Positions 50,363 through 59,100 of a stretch of DNA of 64,000 nucleotides are shown here, piece after piece. The position numbers and the translations under genes were made by a program. Every line of letters starts with the position of its first letter. Positions within the stretch are counted from its first letter, which is position 1. Source of the stretch: Dehalococcoidia bacterium (GTDB taxonomy: Bacteria > Chloroflexota > Dehalococcoidia > UBA3495); assembly GCA_030753265.1 (NCBI GenBank), contig JASMCQ010000058.1, positions 24,859-88,858 on the forward strand, in the 5' to 3' direction. The notes beneath the pieces were generated by a model. It saw only the letters and a list, made by a program, of their open reading frames with translations. It had not been told where the DNA came from and made no database searches.

Positions 50363-51712
50363 TTGGAACCCCCGAGCCCGTCGACACACCTCCCCGGCAG
50401 ATTGCGGGGAGTTTTTTACGGTTGGTGGCTGGTCCCCATCAGCAGTTTCGTTACGGTGCTGGCCAGTGTACCCCTTTCCCAATCCATGACCGTTTGGGCG
50501 GTGGCACTGGAGCGGCAGTTCGGCTGGAACCGGACGCAAATGGGCTTCGCCATGACCCTGGCCCGGATCGAGGGGGGCATGTTGGGGCCCATCGAGGGGT
50601 ACCTGACCGACCGGATCGGGACCCGGCGCATGGTCCTGATCGGCTTGCTCATTGGGGGCTCGGGGTTCCTGCTGTTCAGCCGGGTCCAGAACATCTGGAT
50701 GTTCTACCTGGCCTACATCGTCATGGCGCTGGGCCAAGGCTTCGCCAGTTGGGTCCCGATGATGACCATGCTGAACCACTGGTTCTCCCGGCGCCGGGCC
50801 ATCGCCGTGGGGTGGTCCAACGCCGGCGGCCGCTTCGGCGCTCTGCTGCTGGTGCCGGCCATCGCCTGGGCCATCGACCCGGACCAGGACCGGCTGGGTT
50901 GGCAGCTCACCGCCCTCATCATAGGCATTTTCATTCTGGCGGTGGCCTTTCCCTTGACCCGGCTGATCCGCAACCGCCCCCAGGAATACGGCCTGCTCCC
51001 CGACGGAGCGGCGCCGGCGCCTCGCCCGGTGGTGGCCGCGCCGGGACGCCGTTCTGCCGAGGCAAAGGCTGAAACCGAGGGGACAGACGTAGACTTTACC
51101 CTCTCCCAGGCGCTCCGGACCCCTGCTTTCTGGCTGATCTCTTTCGGCCACGGATGCACCACCATTCCGCTTCCCGCCATCTGGGTCCACCTGGGCCTGC
51201 TGTTGGGCGACGCGGGGTTTCAGGTGCAGACCACGGCCTGGGTAGTTGCCACGTACACCGGCCTCGCGATGGTCTTTCAACTGGTGGGAGGCTACGTCGG
51301 CAGCAAGATACCGGTAAGGCTGGGCTTGCTCGTCTTCACCACGATCCAGGCGGGGGCGGTGGTGTTGCTAACCTCGCCGGACAGTCTCACCATGATCTTC
51401 CTCTTCGCGGTTCTGCTCGGGATCGGGTGGGGAGGACGCAATCCCATGACTGTAACGATCCGAGGCGAGTACTTCGGCCGGGCGTCCTTTGGATCGATCC
51501 TGGGCTTCTCCACATTGCCGATGAACATCATGATGTTGCTCTCCGCCCCTTTCGCGGGTTACATCCGGGACACCACGGGCACCTACGACATCGCGTTTGT
51601 GGTCCTGGCCGCAGTGAACTTCATCGGCGGTATCCTCTTCTTCATTGCCAAAAAGCCGTCGCTACGGAGGCCTGAGGCCCGCCGGGCCGAGGCCGTGGAA
51701 CGAGGGACCTGA
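50363..51712 (+). CDS. MFS transporter, tandem paralogue 3
   Basis: 449 residues. Starts at TTG, with GGAAGGAAA a few bases upstream within the leader shared with paralogue 2. GVFYGWWLVPISSFVTV, FGWNRTQMGFAMTLARIEGG and LTDRIGTRRMVL repeat the pattern. Paralogues 2 and 3 are clearly closer to each other than to 1, judging from matched blocks such as NHWFSRRR and WSNAGGR. The ending is rich in Arg and Glu. Confidence 0.9.
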   Translation: MEPPSPSTHLPGRLRGVFYGWWLVPISSFVTVLASVPLSQSMTVWAVALERQFGWNRTQMGFAMTLARIEGGMLGPIEGYLTDRIGTRRMVLIGLLIGGSGFLLFSRVQNIWMFYLAYIVMALGQGFASWVPMMTMLNHWFSRRRAIAVGWSNAGGRFGALLLVPAIAWAIDPDQDRLGWQLTALIIGIFILAVAFPLTRLIRNRPQEYGLLPDGAAPAPRPVVAAPGRRSAEAKAETEGTDVDFTLSQALRTPAFWLISFGHGCTTIPLPAIWVHLGLLLGDAGFQVQTTAWVVATYTGLAMVFQLVGGYVGSKIPVRLGLLVFTTIQAGAVVLLTSPDSLTMIFLFAVLLGIGWGGRNPMTVTIRGEYFGRASFGSILGFSTLPMNIMMLLSAPFAGYIRDTTGTYDIAFVVLAAVNFIGGILFFIAKKPSLRRPEARRAEAVERGT

Positions 51713-51788
51713 GCCTCCGGATTCGGGCGACCCCTATGGCGGCGCTCTCGGGTAGAGGCGCCTATGTCCTCCTTCCGCCCCGCCGGGT

Positions 51789-51794
51789 TATAAT
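51789..51794 (+). promoter_or_regulatory. Consensus -10 before leucine dehydrogenase
   Basis: TATAAT at 51789-51794 is a perfect -10; no good -35 is found at 16-18 bases. The leader to the ATG at 51915 would be about 115 bases. Confidence 0.35.
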
Positions 51795-51914
51795 GGAATG
51801 GTAAACCACGGCACTCAACTCCGACCCTGAACCGGCTATACCTGTCGTGAATCCTACTAGGGTAGAAGCGGATTTCGATATGGCCCCAATCCTTTGGCGA
51901 GGAGGTCCCTTGCG

Positions 51915-52985
51915 ATGAAGATCTTTGACTACATGGGCTGCCACGGACACGAGCAACTGGTTATCTGCGCCGACCCGGCGGTAGGCCTCAAAGCCATCAT
52001 CGCCATTCACGACACAACCCTGGGCCCAGCCTGCGGCGGTACCCGCATCTGGCCCTACACTGCGGAGGAGGACGCAGTTCAGGACGCGCTCCGCCTCTCC
52101 CAAGCCATGACCTACAAGGCGGCGGCCGCAGACGTGCCTCTCGGAGGCGGTAAGGCCGTGATCATTGCCAACCCTCATACCCAGAAAACCGAGGCCCTGT
52201 TGCGGGCTTACGGCTCCTTCGTGGACACCCTGGGTGGACGCTACCTGACCACCACCGACGTCGGAAGCACCGGTCTCGACCTGGAGTATATTCGCCAGGA
52301 GACGGCTCACGTGGTAGGACTTCCCATCACCGCAGGCGGCAGCGGCGACACCTCCGTCATGACCGGCTTGGGAATCTACGTGGGCATGAAAGCCTGCGCC
52401 CGCGAGGTTTGGGGCTCCGATTCCCTCACGGGCAAGAAGGTGGCCCTCCAGGGGTTCGGAAAGGTGGGACTCTACACCGCACACCACTTGATGAAAGAGG
52501 ACGCTCAGGTAGTGGTCACCGACGTTTTCGAAGACGCACTGGACCGGGCACGGAGCCTGGGCCTCGAGGTCGTGTCGCCGGAACAGATATACGACGTGGA
52601 TTGTGACATCTTCGCCCCTTGCGCCCTGGGCGGCGTGCTGAACGGCGACACCATTCCCAGGCTCAAGTGCCGGGTGGTGGCCGGAGGGGCCAATAACCAA
52701 CTCCTGACGGAGGGCGACGGGGAAGCGCTGAACCGGCGGGGGATCCTATACGCCCCGGACTACATCATCAACGCCGGTGGCATCATCAACGTCGCCATGG
52801 AAATCGGGACAGCTTACCACCCCGACCGGGCCCGGGAGAAGACCGAGCGCATCTACGACACCATGGGCCGGGTAATCCAGATATCCAAGGAAGAGGAAAT
52901 TCCCACAGCCCGGGCCGCCGACCGGCTGGCCGAGGAACGCCTGGCTTCGGTCCGGGCCATGAAGAGGAAGTTCCGGTCTACCTAG
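51915..52985 (+). CDS. Leucine dehydrogenase (Glu/Leu/Phe/Val dehydrogenase family)
   Basis: 356 residues. NAD-dependent oxidative deamination of branched-chain amino acids. K68 (MTYKAAAADVPLGGGKAVI) and K80 occupy the same positions as in Bacillus leucine dehydrogenase; TTTDVGSTGLDLEYI carries the catalytic Asp region and ALQGFGKVGLYTAHHL is the NAD-binding GxGxxG. GAGGAGG lies nine bases before the ATG; seven open codons upstream are discounted. Valine or phenylalanine preference cannot be excluded. Confidence 0.92.
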   Translation: MKIFDYMGCHGHEQLVICADPAVGLKAIIAIHDTTLGPACGGTRIWPYTAEEDAVQDALRLSQAMTYKAAAADVPLGGGKAVIIANPHTQKTEALLRAYGSFVDTLGGRYLTTTDVGSTGLDLEYIRQETAHVVGLPITAGGSGDTSVMTGLGIYVGMKACAREVWGSDSLTGKKVALQGFGKVGLYTAHHLMKEDAQVVVTDVFEDALDRARSLGLEVVSPEQIYDVDCDIFAPCALGGVLNGDTIPRLKCRVVAGGANNQLLTEGDGEALNRRGILYAPDYIINAGGIINVAMEIGTAYHPDRAREKTERIYDTMGRVIQISKEEEIPTARAADRLAEERLASVRAMKRKFRST

Positions 52986-53441
52986 CCTGGGCCGCCTCTC
53001 TCACCGCCGCTCCCTAGCGGTTCCGAGACGGCCGCGAGGCGCGGGCCGGATAGTCTCGGCGGCTTTCCCAGCTCTACGGAGTTGGCCGGGGGCTTGATAC
53101 TGCGCGTACTCAGTCTACTTGGTTATTTCAGGATGTCATTCTTGGATATTGACCGTGGGGACTGACGTAAGACCGTCATCAGCAATCAGTTGACAGGCCT
53201 TTAGTCCAGCATCTCGTAGATGGCTTGATACCCCATCGTCATCCCGGCGAAGGCCGGGACCCAGCCGGCACATCCCTGGATTCCGGCCTTCGCCGGAAAG
53301 ACGGGCGTGGGGAAGGAATGACGCCCGATTGGGCCGACGTCACGCTATCTACAAGACGCTAAACCAAACCCAGCCGCTTCAGCTCGCGCATCCCCGGCGG
53401 AGGCGGTTCAGCCGGGCTCTTGGCGGGTCCGGGTTAGGGCG
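52986..53441. repeat. Intergenic region with facing CCGGCGAAGGCCGG repeats
   Basis: CGTCATCCCGGCGAAGGCCG at 53237-53256 and the inverted unit TTCCGGCCTTCGCCGGAA at 53281-53298 face each other, separated by about 20 bases. No gene is supported; no terminator with T-run is seen after leucine dehydrogenase. Confidence 0.65.
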
Positions 53442-53648
53442 TTACCTGGCTTTCGAGGCGGCTTCGAAGCCGGAGTCCCGGTGGGCGCTGTCGCAAAAAG
53501 GCTTATTCTTGGATAGGCCGCAGCGGCATAGAGACACCCACTGACCTTCGGGGATCGTGTACGCGTTGCCGTCCTGGTCTACCAGTTCAAAGGGTCCGTA
53601 GACGCGGTTTCCGGCGTTGGCGCGGACTTCTATCTTGACGTCGGGCAT
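53442..53648 (-). CDS. CDGSH iron-sulfur domain protein
   Basis: 68 residues. SLCRCGLSKNKPFCDSAHRDSGF gives the 3-Cys/1-His [2Fe-2S] motif of the CDGSH family (C41, C43, C52, H56), with CDSAH in place of CDGSH. The N-terminal part IEVRANAGNRVYGPFELVDQ is the short beta segment of minimal bacterial members. Its role is unknown; related proteins carry redox-active clusters. Confidence 0.9.
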   Translation of the reverse strand: MPDVKIEVRANAGNRVYGPFELVDQDGNAYTIPEGQWVSLCRCGLSKNKPFCDSAHRDSGFEAASKAR

Positions 53649-53818
53649 ATCTCCTCACCATCCTTCGGGATTCATTCGCTTCATTCAATGTCAGGCAATG
53701 TCAGGCGGTGTCACGTTGCAACCTGGGCCGTTCCTGCAATCAGCCGCCGGATAGCACCGCATTCTGCCATCCGCGGAATCGGGTGTCAAGGTCAAGGTGT
53801 GACCCCGCTGGATGGGGG

Positions 53819-55315
53819 CTAATGGAGGCGGGCGGTTCCATGTTCTTCCGCCCCGGATTCTGCCGGTACTTGCCGGGGCGCATCTCCTCTTACCAGGCAG
53901 ATAATCATGCCCACGACCAGAAGGATTCCCATCAGCAGGAACGCGTTGTGCAGGCCATCGACGAAGGCTCCAGCCACCTCGGGGGAAACGGCATCCAGGC
54001 TGGGCTCAACGCCCTGCGAACCCATGGTGATCACCACGATGGTAGTGGATAGGGCCACGCTGGTGACGTTCGCTGAATTGCGCACCAACTGGGTCAGCGC
54101 CGAGATCACGCCGTACCTGGACCGCTCCACCGCGCTCATGATGGAGCTATTGTTCGGCGAGTTGAACAGGCCGGTGCCGGTGCTCAGCAGCATCAGCATC
54201 ACGATAACCAGCATGACGTGCGAGGTCGGCGTCAGGCCGATGGCCAGAATAAATGAGGCGGCCGCCGAGAGGGCCAGGCCGCCGGCGGTAAACCGCCGCC
54301 AGCCGTACCGGTCGGAAAGCCGGCCGGCCACCGGGCCCACGAACACCATGCAAAGCGCTGCGGGGATCATGAACAGACCAACCTTTCCGGGGCTGTATTC
54401 CAGGACCCGCTGGAGGTAGAAGGGCATCATGAAACGAGCTGCCGCCGTGCCCAGGAAGGATATCCAGCCGGCTGCCACGCCCAGGGCCACCAGCTTGCGC
54501 CGGAACAGCCGGAGTTCCAGCATGGGGGATTCAATCCGCAGCTCCCACCAGATGAATGCGGCCAAAAAGAGAACCGCGGCCGCGGTTCCCGCCACAACCG
54601 GCCAGGAGGTCCACCCAACCCGGTCCCCGTTGCCGACCACCATCAGGAAGGCCAGCAGGGTCACCCCCGAGAGCACCGCACCCATCCAGTCGAAGGACTG
54701 CCGTCCGCTATCTTCCGCTTCCTCAATGTGGCGTTCCCCCTGCAAGACCAGGAGTGCCACGGCGATGCCGATGAGCCCAATGGGGACGTTGATGAAGAAG
54801 ACCCAACGCCAATCGAGGACGCTGATCAGTAGGCCGCCCAACGCCGGGCCGGCCACCGCCCCCGTGCCGACTACGCTGAGATGGGAGCCCAGTGCTTTGC
54901 CACGTTCCGTCTCGGCAAAAGTCGAGATGACGATGGCCATGCTATTACCCTGGATCATGGCCGACCCGACTCCCTGAAGGATTTTGGCGCCGATCAGCAA
55001 CGCTAGATCGGGAGATGCGCCGGCTAGAGCGGAGGCCACGACGAAGATGGAGAAGCCGGCGATGTAGATCCGTTTCCGGCCGACCATGTCGCCCAACCGC
55101 CCCATGGGCAACAGCAGGACGCTGATGGTCAAGGCATAGCCCACGATCACCCACTGGACGGTGGGCAGGTCGGTGCCGAAATGGGCCTCTATGGTGGGAA
55201 GGGCCACAATGACGCTGCCGTGGTCCACCACCGACAAGAAGGTGCCGATGGCCAGGGCGGTAAAAACCAACCACTTGGAGCTGGCTTTCGAGTTCCCACC
55301 TCTCAGCACCGACAA
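53819..55315 (-). CDS. MFS drug:H+ antiporter, DHA2 (EmrB/QacA) family
   Basis: 498 residues with about 14 membrane segments. TFLSVVDHGSVIVALPTIEAHF, QWVIVGYALTISVLLLPMGR and LGDMVGRKRIYIAGF are the DHA2 signature blocks (motifs D1 and A); the motif C region GPALGGLLISVLDWRWVFFINVP follows. It probably exports a hydrophobic compound. TTG start with GGAGAG some 8-10 bases upstream. Part of its 5' end is copied again at about 56850-56913. Confidence 0.9.
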   Translation of the reverse strand: MSVLRGGNSKASSKWLVFTALAIGTFLSVVDHGSVIVALPTIEAHFGTDLPTVQWVIVGYALTISVLLLPMGRLGDMVGRKRIYIAGFSIFVVASALAGASPDLALLIGAKILQGVGSAMIQGNSMAIVISTFAETERGKALGSHLSVVGTGAVAGPALGGLLISVLDWRWVFFINVPIGLIGIAVALLVLQGERHIEEAEDSGRQSFDWMGAVLSGVTLLAFLMVVGNGDRVGWTSWPVVAGTAAAVLFLAAFIWWELRIESPMLELRLFRRKLVALGVAAGWISFLGTAAARFMMPFYLQRVLEYSPGKVGLFMIPAALCMVFVGPVAGRLSDRYGWRRFTAGGLALSAAASFILAIGLTPTSHVMLVIVMLMLLSTGTGLFNSPNNSSIMSAVERSRYGVISALTQLVRNSANVTSVALSTTIVVITMGSQGVEPSLDAVSPEVAGAFVDGLHNAFLLMGILLVVGMIICLVRGDAPRQVPAESGAEEHGTARLH

Positions 55316-55341
55316 TCTCTCTTCTCTCCTCTGCCCTTGCG

Positions 55342-56730
55342 CTACCCTAGCTGGCGCACCCGGCGGAGGGTGAGGCTGGAGAAAATTGCCAGGCCCAATC
55401 CCGTGGCGCCGATGCTCATTATCGCGATGACGACCGTGGTCAAGTCAACGAACCAGCCGATGAGCAAGCTGGTTAGTATCAAGAACCCCTGGGTGTATTG
55501 CTGCAGCGCGGTTACCCGGCCCCGCAGGACATCGGGTACCAGGAGCTGGATCACCGAGCCCGAGGTGGTGCGGAAGGTCCCCTGCCCGAAAGACATAATC
55601 CCAATCAGCAGCATCGCCGCCACAACCCAGCTGGCCTGTGCGAAAAGAATGACGGAGACAGAACTCACGGCTACCGCCCCCAGGCAGACGAATCCCCTCC
55701 TGAACTGAAACCCGCCGGAAGCTATGGTGAAAGCCGAGAGGAACCCGCCGAGCCCGGTGGTAGCCAGGAGTACCCCTCCCATGTCGGCGCCACCGTGCAG
55801 CACCTCGGTGGTGAATACGGGCAGCAGGAACAGGACCGGGTGCAGGACTGCGTTGGGGATGAGGCCCAGCACTATTAGGTTGAAGACCACTCTTTCCCCC
55901 TTCCTCACGTACCTGATCCCCTCTTTCAGGCTGGCCCATGGGGAAACCGTCGCGGTGGAAGCGTTCCCGTGGTAGTAGGGAGTTTTCATCCGCCAATAGG
56001 CCAGCACCGTGCCCGCGTACAGCAGGGCCTCCAACGTGAAGTTCCAAAAGAACCCCAGCGTGGCGATCAGGATGCCGCCGATGAACGGGCCAACCATCCG
56101 GGTCCCCGTAATCGTGAAGACGTTGGAGGCATAGGCATTCACGACCGATTCCCTGGGCACGGTGTTGGCCACCAGCGCCTGCCGGAGGGAGTGGGTTACG
56201 GCCCAGGATGATCCGCCCACCACCACATAGACGTAGGCATGCCACCACTCAATGTAGTCGGACCGCACCAAGAAGGCAAACAGGAGGGCCGTACAGGCCA
56301 TAAAGGCCTGAAGCGTCATCACCAACTTCCTGCGGTTGATGCGGTCGCCCAGGACTCCACCCCAGGGACCCAACAACAAGATCGGAAGCGTGTTCAGTCC
56401 CCCGGCGGTTACCACCAGGAGCGCGGAAGACCCGGTAGAGACGGTGAGGTCCCGCACCAGCCAGCCCACCGAGAGTAGCTGAAGCCACTGGGCGCAATTG
56501 GCGCAGAAGTTGCCCGCCCAAAGGTAGCGGTAGTCCCGGTATAGTCGTAAAGAATCGAAAGTCCGGATGCGGGCCAACCACGACAGTTGGCTGCGTTTGT
56601 TTATTAGCTGCTCCTCGGCCCCGCCCGTTCCCGGTTGCCTGCCCGGAGCCGGGGGTTTAAGACACCCGGCATTCAACAGCGGAACAGCAATCAATTTTGA
56701 GCTATACCAGCTTTTTGTCAAGCAGTTCAA
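55342..56730 (-). CDS. MFS exporter, MFS_3/DHA3-like, tandem copy A
   Basis: About 462 residues from a TTG chosen by comparison with copy B. LYRDYRYLWAGNFCANCAQWLQLLSVGWLVRDLT, split here at LWAGNFCANCAQW, is the typical start of the enterobactin-exporter-like family; LGDRINRRKLVM is motif A. The open frame runs 61 codons further up, but its first 30 copy the start of the DHA2 gene, so they are a duplication scar. A conserved GAGGAG lies six bases before an ATA codon (reading INKRSQLSW) in both copies, a possible unusual start; the true start is unresolved. Confidence 0.85.
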   Translation of the reverse strand: MNCLTKSWYSSKLIAVPLLNAGCLKPPAPGRQPGTGGAEEQLINKRSQLSWLARIRTFDSLRLYRDYRYLWAGNFCANCAQWLQLLSVGWLVRDLTVSTGSSALLVVTAGGLNTLPILLLGPWGGVLGDRINRRKLVMTLQAFMACTALLFAFLVRSDYIEWWHAYVYVVVGGSSWAVTHSLRQALVANTVPRESVVNAYASNVFTITGTRMVGPFIGGILIATLGFFWNFTLEALLYAGTVLAYWRMKTPYYHGNASTATVSPWASLKEGIRYVRKGERVVFNLIVLGLIPNAVLHPVLFLLPVFTTEVLHGGADMGGVLLATTGLGGFLSAFTIASGGFQFRRGFVCLGAVAVSSVSVILFAQASWVVAAMLLIGIMSFGQGTFRTTSGSVIQLLVPDVLRGRVTALQQYTQGFLILTSLLIGWFVDLTTVVIAIMSIGATGLGLAIFSSLTLRRVRQLG

Positions 56731-56829
56731 CTTCGCGGCCCCGGACGAAAGCAAGAGTCGAGTCGAAGGTTCGTCCCCGCTACGGCCAGGGGCCATCCCG
56801 GCGCGCCCCTCGACGCGAGCCGCCGGTGC

Positions 56830-56960
56830 GAAAGTCGAAGTGCCGACGGCCGGGGCGTCAAAACCCAACCACTGGGAGCCGGCCCTCGAGTTTGTAGCTT
56901 TCAGCAACGACAATCTCTCTCTTGCCCGGCCGCTACGCCAACTGGCGGACCCGGCGGAAG
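56830..56960. repeat. Duplication junction carrying a copy of the DHA2 gene 5' end
   Basis: AACCACTGGGAGCCGGCCCT and CGAGTT, then CAACGACAATCTCTCT, match the DHA2 start region at about 55268-55322 (AACCACTTGGAGCTGGCTTT, CGAGTT, CACCGACAATCTCT). The likeness continues into the 3' ends of copies A and B. The tandem duplication unit was therefore one MFS_3 gene plus the first ~100 bases of the neighbouring DHA2 gene, about 1.58 kb. Confidence 0.7.
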
Positions 56961-58315
56961 GCGAGGCTTGAGAGAATCGCCAAGCCCAAACCCACGGCCC
57001 CGATGGTCATGATGCCGATGACGACCGTGGTCAAGTCGATGAACCAGCCGATGAGCAAGCTGGTCAGTATCAAGAACCCCTGGGCGTACGACTGCAACGA
57101 CGTTACCCGGCCCCGGAGGACATCGGGCGTCATGTACTGGATCACCGAGCCCGAGGTGGTGCGGAAGGTCCCTTGGGCAAACGACATCATCCCGACCAGC
57201 AAGATCGCCACCACCGGCCACCTGGCCTGGGACAAAATAATGATGCAGACGGAACTCGCGGCTATCGCCCCCAGACAAACCAACCCCCTCCTGGACTTGA
57301 ATCCGCCGGAAGCGATGGTGAAGGCGGCGATGAACCCGCCGAGCCCGGTCGTCGACAGGAGAATCCCTCCCAGGTCGGCGCCGCCGTGCAGCACCTCGGT
57401 GGTGAATATGGGCAACAGGAACATGACCGGGTTGAGGACGGCGTTGGGTATCAGGCCCAACACTATGAGGTTGAAGATCACTCTTTCCCCCTTCCTCACG
57501 TACGTGATCCCCTCTTTCAAGCTGGACAATAGGGAAGCCTTCACAGCGGCAGCGTTTCCGTGGGAGTAGGGTGTCCTCATGCGCCAATAAGCCAGCACCG
57601 TGCCCGTGTACAACGCGGACTCCCAAGCGAAATTCCAGAAGAACCCCAGCGTGGCGATAAGGACACCGCCGATAAACGGGCCAAGCATGCGGGTTCCCGT
57701 AACGGTGAAGATGTTGGAAGCAAACGCATTGACAACCGATTCCCTGGGCACGGTGTTGGCCACCAGCGCCTGCCTCAGCGGGAGGGTCACGGCATGGCAC
57801 GAACCGCCCACCACCACGTAGACGTAGGCATGCCACCATTCGATGTAGTCAGACCGCACCAGGAAGGCAAACAGGAGGGCCGTACAGGCCATGAAGGCCT
57901 GGAGCGTCATCACCAGCTTCCTGCGGTTGATGCGGTCGCCCAGAACCCCGCCCCAGGGGCCCAAAAACAAGACGGGAACGGTGTTCAGTCCCCCGGCGGT
58001 CACCACCAGGAGCGCCGAGGACCCGGTGGAGGCGGTGAGGTCCCGCACCAGCCAGCCTACCGAAAGTAGCTGAAGCCACTGGGCGCAGTTGGCGCAGAAG
58101 TTGCCCGCCCAGAGGTAACGGTAGTCCCGGTACAGTCGCAGAGAGTCGAAGGTCCGGATGCGTGCCAGCCAGGACAGTTGGGTGCGTTTGTTTATGAGTA
58201 GCTCCTCGGCCCCGGCCCGGCTGCCCGCCCGTTCCGGAAGTTCAAGACACCCGGTATGCAACGGCGAAACAGCAACCAATTCTGGGCCAAACCAGCTTTT
58301 TGTCAAGCGGTTCAT
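56933..58315 (-). CDS. MFS exporter, MFS_3/DHA3-like, tandem copy B
   Basis: About 460 residues from ATG 58313-58315. It is very similar to copy A over the whole membrane domain (LWAGNFCANCAQWLQLLSVG and LGDRINRRKLVMTLQAFMAC identical), and less so in the first 60 residues, suggesting that the N-terminal part is weakly constrained or not translated. An open frame extends 37 codons further to a TTG at 58426. The gene order and shared flanks show it arose by tandem duplication with copy A. Confidence 0.85.
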   Translation of the reverse strand: MNRLTKSWFGPELVAVSPLHTGCLELPERAGSRAGAEELLINKRTQLSWLARIRTFDSLRLYRDYRYLWAGNFCANCAQWLQLLSVGWLVRDLTASTGSSALLVVTAGGLNTVPVLFLGPWGGVLGDRINRRKLVMTLQAFMACTALLFAFLVRSDYIEWWHAYVYVVVGGSCHAVTLPLRQALVANTVPRESVVNAFASNIFTVTGTRMLGPFIGGVLIATLGFFWNFAWESALYTGTVLAYWRMRTPYSHGNAAAVKASLLSSLKEGITYVRKGERVIFNLIVLGLIPNAVLNPVMFLLPIFTTEVLHGGADLGGILLSTTGLGGFIAAFTIASGGFKSRRGLVCLGAIAASSVCIIILSQARWPVVAILLVGMMSFAQGTFRTTSGSVIQYMTPDVLRGRVTSLQSYAQGFLILTSLLIGWFIDLTTVVIGIMTIGAVGLGLAILSSLAFRRVRQLA

Positions 58316-58530
58316 CTTCGCGGCATCGTGCCGGGGCCGGAGGCGAGTCGAAAGTTCGTCTTCGCCGTGACCGGGGAGCGCCCAGGCGCGCCCCTTGACG
58401 CGGGCCGCCGGCTCGGATACATTCAAGTAGCTGGCAAGTAGCTGGGTCCTGCCTCGAGGTCAGAACAGCGAAGCCGTTCGCGCCCGAAGCCCGTTCGTGC
58501 CTGACGCCTGTTAGTGAAGGAAGATCTAAG

Positions 58531-58755
58531 ATGCCAATATATGAGTACTACTGCCCCACCTGCGGCAATAAGTTTCAGAAACTCCAGTCCATGAGCGCCG
58601 ATGGCTCCGATTGTCCGGTCTGCGAGCAACCAGCAAACCGGGCGATCTCGGTCTTCGCCTCGGTGACTCGCGGCGAATTTGCCGGCGGCCAGGCCGGCCC
58701 GCCGCCCCCTATGGGTGGTGGTGGCTGCTGTGGCGGCGGCTGCGCCTGCGGCTAG
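58531..58755 (+). CDS. FmdB family zinc-ribbon protein
   Basis: 74 residues. PIYEYYCPTCG and DCPVC (C8, C11, C28, C31) form the zinc ribbon of the FmdB/CxxC_CxxC_SSSS family of putative regulators; the C-terminal tail is Gly/Cys-rich (GGGGCCGGGCACG), common in the family. GAAGGA precedes the ATG. A perfect palindrome starts five bases after the stop and may end the transcript. Function unknown. Confidence 0.9.
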   Translation: MPIYEYYCPTCGNKFQKLQSMSADGSDCPVCEQPANRAISVFASVTRGEFAGGQAGPPPPMGGGGCCGGGCACG

Positions 58756-58760
58756 GCGGC

Positions 58761-58790
58761 CGTAGGGGCACAGCATGCTGTGCCCCTACG
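58761..58790. repeat. 30-bp perfect TAGGGGC palindrome
   Basis: CGTAGGGGCACAGCA is followed by its exact complement TGCTGTGCCCCTACG. A near-identical copy with one mismatch lies at 58931-58959. The two mark the repeated ends of a 170-base tandem duplication. Confidence 0.85.
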
Positions 58791-59100
58791 TTCCCCTCCG
58801 GGCGGCGCGCCGGAGGTACAGCAGGTAGCCACCGGAGAAGACGGTTACGGCCAGCGCTCCGGCAACGGCCCGCGTGGCTACCAACATCGTCGCGTCGAAC
58901 CAAAAGTTCTAGGGGAACAGCGCCACCACGCGTAGGGGAACAGCATGCTGTGCCCCTACACCTCCCCCCGGGCGGCGCGCCGGAGGTACAGCAGGTAGCC
59001 ACCGGAGAAGACGGTTACTACCAGCGCTCCGGCAACGGCCCGCGTGGCTACCCACATAGTCGCGTCGAACCAGAAGTTCTGGGGGAACAGCGCCACCAGG
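58764..59100. repeat. 170-bp tandem duplication with a gene-end fragment
   Basis: The unit (TAGGGGC palindrome plus about 135 bases of the 3' end of the TIGR01906 gene) occurs at about 58764-58933 and again at 58934-59100; CGGAGGTACAGCAGGTAGCC is at 58811 and 58981, a period of 170. The outer copy is a pseudogene fragment: where the gene reads AAGTTCTGGGGGAAC it has AAGTTCTAGGGGAAC. Confidence 0.85.

Noticed and set aside
48857..51712. 951-codon open frame covering two MFS genes
   Set aside because: Its first ~500 codons are a shifted frame of MFS paralogue 2 with no recognisable fold; only the last part is real and is annotated from 50363.
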